NCBI RefSeq assembly: GCF_900112235.1
Contig: NZ_FOLH01000006.1
Coordinates: 1 to 64,000 of the forward strand
Length of the DNA stretch: 64,000 bases
Source: Marinospirillum celere
GTDB taxonomy: Bacteria > Pseudomonadota > Gammaproteobacteria > Pseudomonadales > Halomonadaceae
Direction of reading: 5' to 3'
The translations under genes were made by a program, and so were the position numbers. Below are positions 33,013-41,158 of this stretch, one piece after another; the first letter of the stretch is position 1, and each line of letters begins with the position of its first letter. The notes below the pieces were generated by a model. That model was not told where the DNA came from, made no database searches, and saw nothing but the letters and a program-made list of their open reading frames with translations.

Positions 33013-35531
33013 TATGCTTCTTCCTCTAAATTTCTATTCTGTGAAGAGCCGGAACCAAAATGCCGCTCAGGATGGTTGGCCAGTAATAGCTGATCCAGCA
33101 GATGCATCAACTCTGCTCGTCGATGGTGAAGTTTTTGCATTTCCTGTTGAGCTCGATGAAGATCACCCAGCTTTTTGTTTTCAATCACTTTACTGGCCTG
33201 CTGGTGGACCTTCTCATGCACCTGACCTATCTGAATAAACAGAGGATGATCGTGCATTTTGTTATATTGCTGGTGCCACCAGTGGCCAAAACGACAGCTC
33301 TTGCTATCTAACTCCGGTGGTTTGGGATAAGCATCAATCAACCATTTTTCAAGTTGAGACATCCAGGCATGATGTTCAATTCCAGCAGATAGCAAGGGCA
33401 GGTCTTCTCGCCGGTAAAGAGCGAATTCTTGCGCACAGCCACAGTTAAGGGGCCATTTATTCAAACTAACGGCCACTTGTTCGGGCAACAGAGGCGGTGA
33501 AAAGTAATACCCCTGAGCAGCATCACAACCCAGGCGGGTTAAGAGCCTACATTGGGCCTGGGTTTCTACACCTTTGGCCGTTAGCTGGCAACGAAAAGCC
33601 GAAGCCAAACCCAAAGTTGCCTCAACCACAGCCAAATCATTGGTGTCCAGCTGCATTCCGGCAATAAAGTCCTGTTTAATTTTCATCTCGCTGACATGCA
33701 AGCGCTTCAAGTAAGGCATCGAGGTATAGCCTGCCCCAAAGTCATCCAGCACCAGTTGGATACCTAAACGCTGGCAGCAGGCTTGTAGCGCTTCAATCGA
33801 ACTCAACTTTTCCAGAGCGGTCAGTTCTTTGATTTCCAAGCGTAAACAACCTGGCTCAGGCAGGCGATCCTTACAAAGGGTATAGAGACGATCAGGAAAA
33901 TCCACTTGCTGCAGCTGGTAACCAGCGATATTAAGAGAAACTGGCAAGCTCTGTCCTTGTGTATGCCAAGCATTTAATTGTTCCAAAACCTGATTGATCG
34001 CCCATTCACCCAGATCGAGAATAAGATCACCCTGTTCTACTGTTTCCAGGTAATCCTCAGGTAAAAGGAGGCCACGCTGCGGGTGCTGCCAGCGTAATAG
34101 CGCTTCCAAAGCAATGGGCTGACCACTTCTCAGGTCAATAACCGGCTGGTAATAAAGCTCAAATTCATTGTTGTTCAGCCCTCTTCTGAAAGCCATTTCA
34201 CCCGCTGTAATCAGGTTTGCCTGCTCACTGATGGCCCGATCATGAAAGCAGAAATCATTTTTCCCACTATTCTTTGCCTGGTACATGGCCTGATCAGCCT
34301 GTTGCAGAAGCTTTTCCGGTGTTTTGGCTTCGTCATTCGGATAAAGGGTAACGCCCAGGCTGGCAGAAACTTGCAGTAGGTGTTCTCTCCAAGGACAGGG
34401 ACGTGCTACCTCTGCCAAGACTCTTTGCAGTAACTTAAGCGTGGTTGACATATCCAGTTGGCGCTGTAGCAGGAGTACAAATTCATCGCCTCCCACACGG
34501 GCCAAGGTATCTTCTTCGCGCAAGCAAGACTGAACACGCGCTGCGACCTCTTGCAGAACATAGTCACCGGCATCATGGCCGTAGGTGTCATTAACCGGTT
34601 TGAAACCATCCAAATCAAGAAAGACCACTGCCAAGCGTCCACCATGCCGCTTAACGCTGGCAAAACTCTGTTCCAGCCGATCCAGAAACAGGCTTCTATT
34701 AGGTAGTCCGGTCAAAGCATCGTGGTTGGCACGGTGCTGCAGGCTTTTCTGCTCTTCCTTTTGCAAAGTAATATCACTGAACATAGCCACATACTGACGG
34801 ACCTCTCCTTTAGTATTAGTGACGGCATTGATGGTAAGGAGTTCGGTATAAATCTCACCACTTTTCCGTCGATTCCAAACCTCTCCTTTCCAGCGCTCCT
34901 TTTCTTTAAGGCTTTCCCAGAGGTCTTTATAAAACTCCTGATTATGATGGCCAGAGGCTAAGATCGCTGGAGTCTGCCCCAGGGCCTCTTCGCGACTGTA
35001 ACCAGTAATATGGGTGAAGGCTTCATTAACATCCAGAATCACACCCTTTTCATCAGTGATCAGGATGGCTTCACTTGCATGGTGGAAGACGGTTTTAGCC
35101 ATGCGTTCATGCTCATCCCGCTCATGACGCAAAATTGCATAGCGTAAGGATTTACGAAGAATCCAGCTTTCGACGCCTTTGAGCAAATAGTCTTCAGCGC
35201 CTGCCTCTATAGCTGCTTCAATAATGCTGAAGTCATCTCGACCGGTATGCACTACCAGGGGTACATTGTCCAATAGCTCCAGACACTTATCGACCGTCGC
35301 TATGCCCGTCGAATCAGGTAAATTCAAGTCCAGCAGGACCACATCAGGCTGGTAGCCTGCTTCCAATAATTGTTTAACCTCTGCAAGGGATGTGGCCAGT
35401 TCTACCTCAAAAGCATCAACAGCATTTTCACAAAGTTGAAAGCGAACCAGCTGCGCTTCAGCAGTGTCATCCTCAACGACCAAAACTTTGGGGCTTTTTT
35501 TAAGACTGATACTGGCATTCATTAAAGGCAT
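33012..35531 (-). CDS. REC-PAS-GGDEF-EAL-CZB c-di-GMP signalling protein
   Basis: 839 aa. Receiver (about 12-135: VLVVEDDTAEAQLVR, VVLLDLNLPDSTG, DYLLKGVE), PAS (about 145-260), GGDEF (LARVGGDEFVLLL, with an I-site REED) and EAL (about 455-700: ALEALLRWQHP, LVLDDFGAGYTS, AAQGYYF). In EAL the conserved AEGVET reads AKGVET, so Lys653 (codon 33573-33575) replaces the glutamate proposed as general base. After it lies a CZB zinc-binding domain (about 730-830) with SKSCRFGHWW, HDHPLFIQIGQVHEKVHQQA and an upstream EHHAW. The cyclase part looks active and the phosphodiesterase part impaired. Zinc or oxidants acting through CZB is inference from DgcZ and chemoreceptor CZB domains. Confidence 0.88.
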   Translation of the reverse strand: MPLMNASISLKKSPKVLVVEDDTAEAQLVRFQLCENAVDAFEVELATSLAEVKQLLEAGYQPDVVLLDLNLPDSTGIATVDKCLELLDNVPLVVHTGRDDFSIIEAAIEAGAEDYLLKGVESWILRKSLRYAILRHERDEHERMAKTVFHHASEAILITDEKGVILDVNEAFTHITGYSREEALGQTPAILASGHHNQEFYKDLWESLKEKERWKGEVWNRRKSGEIYTELLTINAVTNTKGEVRQYVAMFSDITLQKEEQKSLQHRANHDALTGLPNRSLFLDRLEQSFASVKRHGGRLAVVFLDLDGFKPVNDTYGHDAGDYVLQEVAARVQSCLREEDTLARVGGDEFVLLLQRQLDMSTTLKLLQRVLAEVARPCPWREHLLQVSASLGVTLYPNDEAKTPEKLLQQADQAMYQAKNSGKNDFCFHDRAISEQANLITAGEMAFRRGLNNNEFELYYQPVIDLRSGQPIALEALLRWQHPQRGLLLPEDYLETVEQGDLILDLGEWAINQVLEQLNAWHTQGQSLPVSLNIAGYQLQQVDFPDRLYTLCKDRLPEPGCLRLEIKELTALEKLSSIEALQACCQRLGIQLVLDDFGAGYTSMPYLKRLHVSEMKIKQDFIAGMQLDTNDLAVVEATLGLASAFRCQLTAKGVETQAQCRLLTRLGCDAAQGYYFSPPLLPEQVAVSLNKWPLNCGCAQEFALYRREDLPLLSAGIEHHAWMSQLEKWLIDAYPKPPELDSKSCRFGHWWHQQYNKMHDHPLFIQIGQVHEKVHQQASKVIENKKLGDLHRAQQEMQKLHHRRAELMHLLDQLLLANHPERHFGSGSSQNRNLEEEA

Positions 35532-35554
35532 AGAGTTACCAAGAAGTTTTTCAG

Positions 35555-35995
35555 CTACCCTGCTGGTCTTTTTACTAAACTGAACCAGTAGTTTTCCAGC
35601 TGCTGGACCTGTTCAATAAAATCATTAATGTCGACCGGTTTGACGATATATCCTGAAGCGCCCAGATCATAAGAAGAAATAATGTCAGTTTCTGCTTCTG
35701 AGGTGGTTAGTACCACGACCGGGATAGATTTGAGGTTTTCGTCCTGCTTGACCTTTTCCAAAAACTGGCGGCCATTCATGCGAGGCATATTTAAATCCAG
35801 CAGAATTAAATCTGGACGGCGTGCCTCGGCAAAACGCCCCGTTCTACGCAGGTATTCTAGCGCTTCCACGCCATCCTGAACCTGCTGGAGATCAACCAGC
35901 AAGCGGCCTTCTTCAAAGGATATTTTTACCAAATGAGCATCTGCTGGCTCGTCTTCGACCAGCAAGACGCAAAATTTGTGTTCATTTCGACCCAT
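35555..35995 (-). CDS. Single-domain response regulator (Rcp1-like)
   Basis: 146 aa receiver: VLLVEDEPADAHLVKISF, LILLDLNMPRMNGRQFL, VLTTSEAETD, YIVKPVDINDF. Its ATG (35993-35995) is inside the last 14 bases of the kinase gene, with GGAG about ten bases upstream. It closely resembles the receiver at 29764-30198 over the whole length, which suggests duplication of a kinase-receiver pair within this operon. Confidence 0.9.
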   Translation of the reverse strand: MGRNEHKFCVLLVEDEPADAHLVKISFEEGRLLVDLQQVQDGVEALEYLRRTGRFAEARRPDLILLDLNMPRMNGRQFLEKVKQDENLKSIPVVVLTTSEAETDIISSYDLGASGYIVKPVDINDFIEQVQQLENYWFSLVKRPAG

Positions 35996-37385
35996 CCATT
36001 TTTTCTCCTACTCCAGGCAAATCAAAAGTAAAGCAAACACCACCTAGCTCACTGTCGATTGCGTTGATTTCACCATCAAATTGCAACAGCATTTTTTTAA
36101 CCAAGGCCAGACCCATGCCTGTACCTGGGTAGTTTTCTGTACTGGGTACCAGCCTGGAAAATATTTCAAAAACCTGCTCACGATATTCTGGCGGGATACC
36201 CACACCATTGTCTTCAAAATAAACCCTAACTCTGGTTGTCTCTTTAAAGACACGAACCCGAATTTGCAAAGTTTGATCCAGTTTCGCATAAAGAAAAGCG
36301 TTGTCCAGCAACTGGATAAAAATTTCCCGAAGACGCCTGGGCGGGAAAAACGCAGCCACCTCTTCACCTTCTAAAGACCACTGGCTTTCCTCAAGGTTAG
36401 AAGAGTGAGAGCGAACCAGCTCTTGAAAAACCTGGCCAGGGTAAAGGATTTCAGGTTCCAGTTTGAGTTGCTCCAACGCCAGATAGCGCTGCACATCCTT
36501 AACCAGAAGACTAAGCCTAAGCGCTTGTTGTTGGATAAAAGACAGAGATACCTGGTTATCACTATCCTGTTTTTGGAGACCCCGGCTTTCTAGACGTTGA
36601 GCATAGCTGACAAGGCGTCTGGCCGGTTCCTGGAAGTGATGGGCCATGATTTCATTCAAACGCTCCATTTCATTGGTCGATTGTTTTAAGGAAACAGCCA
36701 GTTCATTAAAGGCAATCAACACTCGACCAATTTCATCTTTTTCATGGCCTTGAATAGGCGTTAGGGGTGTAAAATCATCACGGCTACGGTGACGCAGCTG
36801 TTCCACCAGTTGGCTCAGCGGCTGGGTCAACAGATGCTTAGAAATATAAAGAATAACGACAGCCAAGATAATATTGCGTACCAAGCCAAAAACAAGTTCC
36901 CACCAAACCCGTCGGGTGAAGTCACTTCCCGCAATCCCACCATTGATGCTCAGGCTCAGTTCACCAACAGGCTGATACTCACCGGTATACTGACTGTGCC
37001 AAACCAAGGGGTAGCTAAAGGCTAGCTCACTTCCCAAAAGACTACCTAAAAGTGGGGTCTGCTGATCAGCACGCCTATCCCTGGAAGCCAAAACCCTATC
37101 CCTTTCTGTAACCAGCTGCCCTGAGCTTACCGCCTGAACAGCAAAAAGGCCTTCCAACACCTCTTCAGCCAGCAGTTCATCAAGAGTGTAGGCTGCCTGG
37201 GTGGCCGGATTGGCAGTGGTTCTTAATAGCTCCTGAGTAGAGGTTTCAATATTGCTGCGGGTTTGCTGAAGATCGACAAAAATCAGTAGCAAACTTAACA
37301 CCAACCCCAAAAGAATAGCAGCCACAAGTGTCCAGCGGGTTTGCCGCCAGGCCAGGCTGGTGTTTAATTGCACCCGCTTAGTCAT
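35982..37385 (-). CDS. Membrane sensor histidine kinase coupled to an SBP_bac_3-type binding protein
   Basis: 467 aa. TM (about 17-36), a short periplasmic domain (about 37-165), TM (about 166-188), HAMP, H-box IMAHHFQEPARRLVSYAQRL, HATPase with EDNGVGIPPEYREQVFEIF and GTGMGLALVKK. Its ATG overlaps the stop of the upstream binding-protein gene (ATGA) and its end overlaps the receiver gene by 14 bases. It shares the HHFQEP H-box with the kinases at 30167-32092 and 41149-42810. Confidence 0.88.
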   Translation of the reverse strand: MTKRVQLNTSLAWRQTRWTLVAAILLGLVLSLLLIFVDLQQTRSNIETSTQELLRTTANPATQAAYTLDELLAEEVLEGLFAVQAVSSGQLVTERDRVLASRDRRADQQTPLLGSLLGSELAFSYPLVWHSQYTGEYQPVGELSLSINGGIAGSDFTRRVWWELVFGLVRNIILAVVILYISKHLLTQPLSQLVEQLRHRSRDDFTPLTPIQGHEKDEIGRVLIAFNELAVSLKQSTNEMERLNEIMAHHFQEPARRLVSYAQRLESRGLQKQDSDNQVSLSFIQQQALRLSLLVKDVQRYLALEQLKLEPEILYPGQVFQELVRSHSSNLEESQWSLEGEEVAAFFPPRRLREIFIQLLDNAFLYAKLDQTLQIRVRVFKETTRVRVYFEDNGVGIPPEYREQVFEIFSRLVPSTENYPGTGMGLALVKKMLLQFDGEINAIDSELGGVCFTFDLPGVGEKMDGSK

Positions 37386-38140
37386 TCCAGCTCCTTATCA
37401 ACACGCCAAGCATCACCCGCCCAGGAATCTAAAATGGCTTCTATGCGGCCTTGCTGATTCAGATTCTCTACTGCTACTTTGACTTCATCAACTCTTTCCA
37501 ACTGCTCACTGTGCCGGGAAAACTGAACGGTAACGGGTGTGACCTGAAGCACTAAGCGATCACCCAAGAGTTCTTCAATTTGCATTTGTTCTTGCAGGTA
37601 AGCCAAAGACAGGCTGTTTCCCGCTATCGCATCCAAGCGCCCGGCAGCCAGCATATGAATCTGGGTTTCATAATTACGCACAGGAATCTTGTAGAGGCTG
37701 GTATCCCGATCAAACTCGGGGGATAGGCGGATTCCTTGCAGGACACCAATACGCAGGCCTTGAAGGTCTGCATAGGTATTCAGCGGAATGCCCGTACGTG
37801 CCTGAATGATGGAACCAAAATCAAACAAATGCCCGGCATGAATGACATCCTGATCACGATCAGCAGATTGAATCAAATAACTAATATCGGTATCACCCAA
37901 TGCCAGACTTTCCATGACTCGGGCATAGGGCGCCAGCTGTTTATTCTGGGCAATACCACTAGCCGCTTCCAGTTCCCTGGCAATATCCAGCCAAATACCC
38001 TGAGGTTGGCCTGTCTGTTGGTCATAAAAACCCCAGGGCTCCGTTTCCATGATCAAGACTTGAAGGGCCGGTGCCGCCTTGACTGGAAGAACAATAAGGC
38101 TATAGGCAAAAGTAATCAGCAGGAGTCCTTTTTTCAGCAT
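37382..38140 (-). CDS. Periplasmic amino-acid-type binding protein (SBP_bac_3), kinase-associated
   Basis: 252 aa from ATG 38138-38140; the frame is open 20 codons further, inside the preceding kinase gene. Signal peptide MLKKGLLLITFAYSLIVLPV, cleavage after KAA or KAAPA. The mature protein has the family-3 pattern: TEPWGFYDQQTGQPQGIWLD, LQGLRIGVLQGIRLSPEFDR, LAAGRLDAIAGNSLSLAYL. Families 3 proteins bind amino acids, opines or similar small molecules. It overlaps the preceding kinase stop by seven bases and the next kinase start by four. No transport genes are adjacent. Confidence 0.87.
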   Translation of the reverse strand: MLKKGLLLITFAYSLIVLPVKAAPALQVLIMETEPWGFYDQQTGQPQGIWLDIARELEAASGIAQNKQLAPYARVMESLALGDTDISYLIQSADRDQDVIHAGHLFDFGSIIQARTGIPLNTYADLQGLRIGVLQGIRLSPEFDRDTSLYKIPVRNYETQIHMLAAGRLDAIAGNSLSLAYLQEQMQIEELLGDRLVLQVTPVTVQFSRHSEQLERVDEVKVAVENLNQQGRIEAILDSWAGDAWRVDKELE

Positions 38141-39714
38141 CCCTGCCCCCCGGTTAAACCACCCACAGGCAGGGTTCCTGGCAGCGTAAAACAAAAGCAA
38201 CTGCCCTGATCTTCACCTTGGGATTCGACCCAAATACGCCCTCCATGACGTTCGACAATTTTTTTGCAGATTGCCAAGCCGACCCCAGTACCTTCGTAGT
38301 CGCTGCGGGCCTGTAACCGCTGAAAAACTTTAAAGAGTCGATCCTGCTGATCGACAGGAATACCTATGCCTTGATCCTTAACCAGGAACAGCCATTGTTT
38401 ACCCTTGGGCTGAACACTTACCTCAACCTGAGGCTGCTGACCTTTAGCATGATATTTGATGGCATTGCACAACAGGTTTTGAAAAAGGCGCGTCAATTCA
38501 TCGCGACTGGCATAGAGTTCAGGCCAGCCGCTTTCCTGGAGCTTAATTTGCGCTTGTTCTTCATTAATTTGCGGCCTTAAAAAGCTTAAAGCCTCATCAA
38601 CAGCCTGCTTACTGTTTAACAGCTGCATGGGCTGTCCACGACGCCCCACGCGAGAATATTCCAATAACGAAATCAACATTTGATCCAAACGCTGAGCGCC
38701 TTCAGAGGCAAAGTCCATCATTTGCCGGTTTTCATCATCCAGTTGATCGCCCAGGCGTCTCTCCAGCATCTGTAGATAGCTATTAATCATCCGCAGGGGT
38801 TGGCGAAGATCATGGCTGGTGACATAAGCAAACTGTTCCAGCTCAGCATTGGAGTCCCTTAATTCCTGGGTACGTTCAGCTACTCTTAATTCGAGGTTTT
38901 CATTGGCCTGACTCAAGGCTTCTTCTCTGGCCTTGATTTTTTCCTGCATCTGGTTGAACGCCAGAGTAAGCTGCGCCAGTTCATCTTCACCTCTCACGGC
39001 CAGCGGTTGGACCTGGCCCTCCTGGGCAAGCTTTTGTGCACCATCACGCAATTCCAGCACCCTTCGCAATAGACGCAGAATAAAGGTGCCCAAAAAAGCA
39101 GCCAGGATAAACAGGGTTATGACAGCTGCAATCAGAAACAGGGTAAAATGTTTGCTTTTACGATCCAGCAGCTGTCGGTAAATGGCTTCCGATAGGGCTT
39201 GGCGTTCATAAGAAAACTGCCGGAAGACATGAATTAAAGCCTGGAAACGAGAGCTGGCTTGATAGACAGAAATGTTACGAATGGCCTCCTGATCCTGCAT
39301 GACAGCAGCCTCAGCCATTTTTTCAACTTTGTCGGTATACCGCTGCCAATTTGCCCGGATCTGCTGTTCCTTCAAAGTATCTTCATTGGCTAGCAGGCCC
39401 AACAAATCAACCAGTTGAATTTCAAAAACAGCCAATTCTTCCTGTAGGCTTTCCACCTGACCGAGAAGTGCAAAATGGTCGCTGGTTCGCTGTAATTCAG
39501 CTTCCTGCTCACGGATAACTAGCAACTGAGCTTGCAGACGATTCACCAGAGCCAAAGGCTGGAGTTGTTCTTCCAGAAGCATTTGAGTATCTGCAATCGT
39601 ATGACTGAGTGTTCTTTCCACATACAAGAGAAGCAGGGAGACAAAGAGCACTCCGAGAATAAAACTGGCTGCTAGCTTGCTACCCAGCCCTTTGTACCAG
39701 CGAGGATTATTCAT
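38134..39714 (-). CDS. Membrane sensor histidine kinase (4-helix-type sensor, HAMP, SHDLRQP H-box)
   Basis: 526 aa from ATG 39712-39714, which has GGAG upstream; the frame is open 44 codons further, inside the binding-protein gene. TM (about 16-36), a helical periplasmic domain (about 38-195), TM (about 196-220), HAMP (LELRDGAQKLAQEGQVQPLA), coiled coil, H-box YVTSHDLRQPLRMINSYLQM (phytochrome-kinase type), HATPase with VKDQGIGIPVDQQDRLF and GTGVGLAICKKIVERHGG. It differs from the other three kinases of the operon in H-box and is placed between two binding-protein genes, so it could serve either. Confidence 0.87.
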   Translation of the reverse strand: MNNPRWYKGLGSKLAASFILGVLFVSLLLLYVERTLSHTIADTQMLLEEQLQPLALVNRLQAQLLVIREQEAELQRTSDHFALLGQVESLQEELAVFEIQLVDLLGLLANEDTLKEQQIRANWQRYTDKVEKMAEAAVMQDQEAIRNISVYQASSRFQALIHVFRQFSYERQALSEAIYRQLLDRKSKHFTLFLIAAVITLFILAAFLGTFILRLLRRVLELRDGAQKLAQEGQVQPLAVRGEDELAQLTLAFNQMQEKIKAREEALSQANENLELRVAERTQELRDSNAELEQFAYVTSHDLRQPLRMINSYLQMLERRLGDQLDDENRQMMDFASEGAQRLDQMLISLLEYSRVGRRGQPMQLLNSKQAVDEALSFLRPQINEEQAQIKLQESGWPELYASRDELTRLFQNLLCNAIKYHAKGQQPQVEVSVQPKGKQWLFLVKDQGIGIPVDQQDRLFKVFQRLQARSDYEGTGVGLAICKKIVERHGGRIWVESQGEDQGSCFCFTLPGTLPVGGLTGGQGC

Positions 39715-41158
39715 TCCCTCTCTCCTCGATTTTCTCGGGGTAGAGTGCCAACTGGTATTGCCATAACCGCCTCTGTTTTTCTCGTCCGTAGCTTTTAGTA
39801 ATCGCTTCCCACTCCTGTTCAACCTGAGCCATGGCTTGCTGGGCACTCAATTCACCACGGCTTGCCTGCCCCAAAGCCTGATTCAAGCTCTTCAAGTAAG
39901 CGGTGTTGCCTGGTAACCCTGTGCCTGCGGGAACAGCAAGCGGCAGGCTTGTCTGCAAGGCATTCAGGGCTGCTTGACCATAAACATCCAGTAATTTCTG
40001 CTGCTCAAAATGACTAAAACGAAAGGGGTCTACAAAGCTGGTTGAAAGGCTTATCGCCTGGGTTGAGATTCTTGGCGAGGTAAACCAAAGAGCAAAGAGC
40101 AAAGCCAGCTCAGGGTTCTCGCTGGTTGCCGGAATGACTAAATTATTGCCGTAAGCTAGAGAAGTACGCCTAACCAAGCCTTCTGAATGTTGGATACCCG
40201 GCAGGGGATAAACTGAGTAGCTTTCTCTAAGTTCAGCATTACGATTAAACAATTTGGCTCCGGCAACAGTAATGAGCAGCGAATAGGCCTCACCTCGATG
40301 AAAATAAGGCAGAGCAGCATCGTAACCCGAGCCTGGTTGGTGAACCTTAGAGGGTGAAAAAGTTAAGGTTTCCAGATAGCTCTCGGTCGCTGCCCAGCCT
40401 TCAGGTGTGTTCACCAAAGGCTTCATTTGTTCATCAAAAAGTGGGTAATAGGGAGCAGCCTGACTAACAAAGCGAGGTAGCCAATACATCCAGGCAACCT
40501 GGGGATCGCGAAGTTCTACACTGCCATAGAGATTTTCTTCAGGGCGGTGAAAAAACTTCAAGTGATCCCGGTATTCCTGCCAGGTTCCAGGAGGAGCCAG
40601 GGCATACCCATAGTTTTCCAAAAAAGCCTGCTGCTCTTCGGGGTCATCCAGTAAATCCTGGCGTAAATAAAGCAGCAGCAGGTCGCCGTCAGCCGGAATC
40701 GCCAGCGTGGTTTCAGCAAAACGTGATTGGGCTGCTTTTAGGAAAAAGTCATCATCCTCGTGGAAGGGTAAATCCAGTTGGGCAAGCAAATCATCCAGCG
40801 GCAATATAAGCTGCTGATGGTAAAGATCCGGGTATTCAGAATTCCTGGCCACGATTAAATCCAGATTAGGATTCTCTTGCAGGTGCTTTTTAGCTGGCTT
40901 TTGAGGCATCAAACCAAGATCCAACAGCATGCCTGTTGCCTCCTCCCATTGGCGTCGTAGCTGTTGCTGCTGACCAAGAAAAGAGGCCCGGTTACCCTGC
41001 TTGACCGTTACTCTTAAAACACTGTTAGGTGCTAACTCACCCGAGGCCTGCAACTCTTTAACCTTGGCAAGGATTTGCTGATCCAGCTCTGCACTTGCTA
41101 AGCCAACCATGAAAACCAAACCAATCAATAATAAACCCTGGCTTATCCTTACTCGCAC
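39707..41158 (-). CDS. Extracellular solute-binding protein family 1 (MalE-like), kinase-associated
   Basis: 483 aa with a signal peptide (residues 1-23, cleavage after ASA). It resembles family-1 sugar-binding proteins: LRVTVKQGNRASFLGQQQQ, LAIPADGDLLLLYLRQDLLD, FHRGEAYSLLITVAGAKLF. It begins with GTG 41156-41158 behind a perfect AAGGAGG (nine-base spacer), ten bases inside the end of the preceding kinase gene. Its stop lies within the next kinase gene. No MalF/MalG-type permease is present. The ligand is probably an oligosaccharide or similar, by family only. Confidence 0.86.
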   Translation of the reverse strand: MRVRISQGLLLIGLVFMVGLASAELDQQILAKVKELQASGELAPNSVLRVTVKQGNRASFLGQQQQLRRQWEEATGMLLDLGLMPQKPAKKHLQENPNLDLIVARNSEYPDLYHQQLILPLDDLLAQLDLPFHEDDDFFLKAAQSRFAETTLAIPADGDLLLLYLRQDLLDDPEEQQAFLENYGYALAPPGTWQEYRDHLKFFHRPEENLYGSVELRDPQVAWMYWLPRFVSQAAPYYPLFDEQMKPLVNTPEGWAATESYLETLTFSPSKVHQPGSGYDAALPYFHRGEAYSLLITVAGAKLFNRNAELRESYSVYPLPGIQHSEGLVRRTSLAYGNNLVIPATSENPELALLFALWFTSPRISTQAISLSTSFVDPFRFSHFEQQKLLDVYGQAALNALQTSLPLAVPAGTGLPGNTAYLKSLNQALGQASRGELSAQQAMAQVEQEWEAITKSYGREKQRRLWQYQLALYPEKIEERGNE

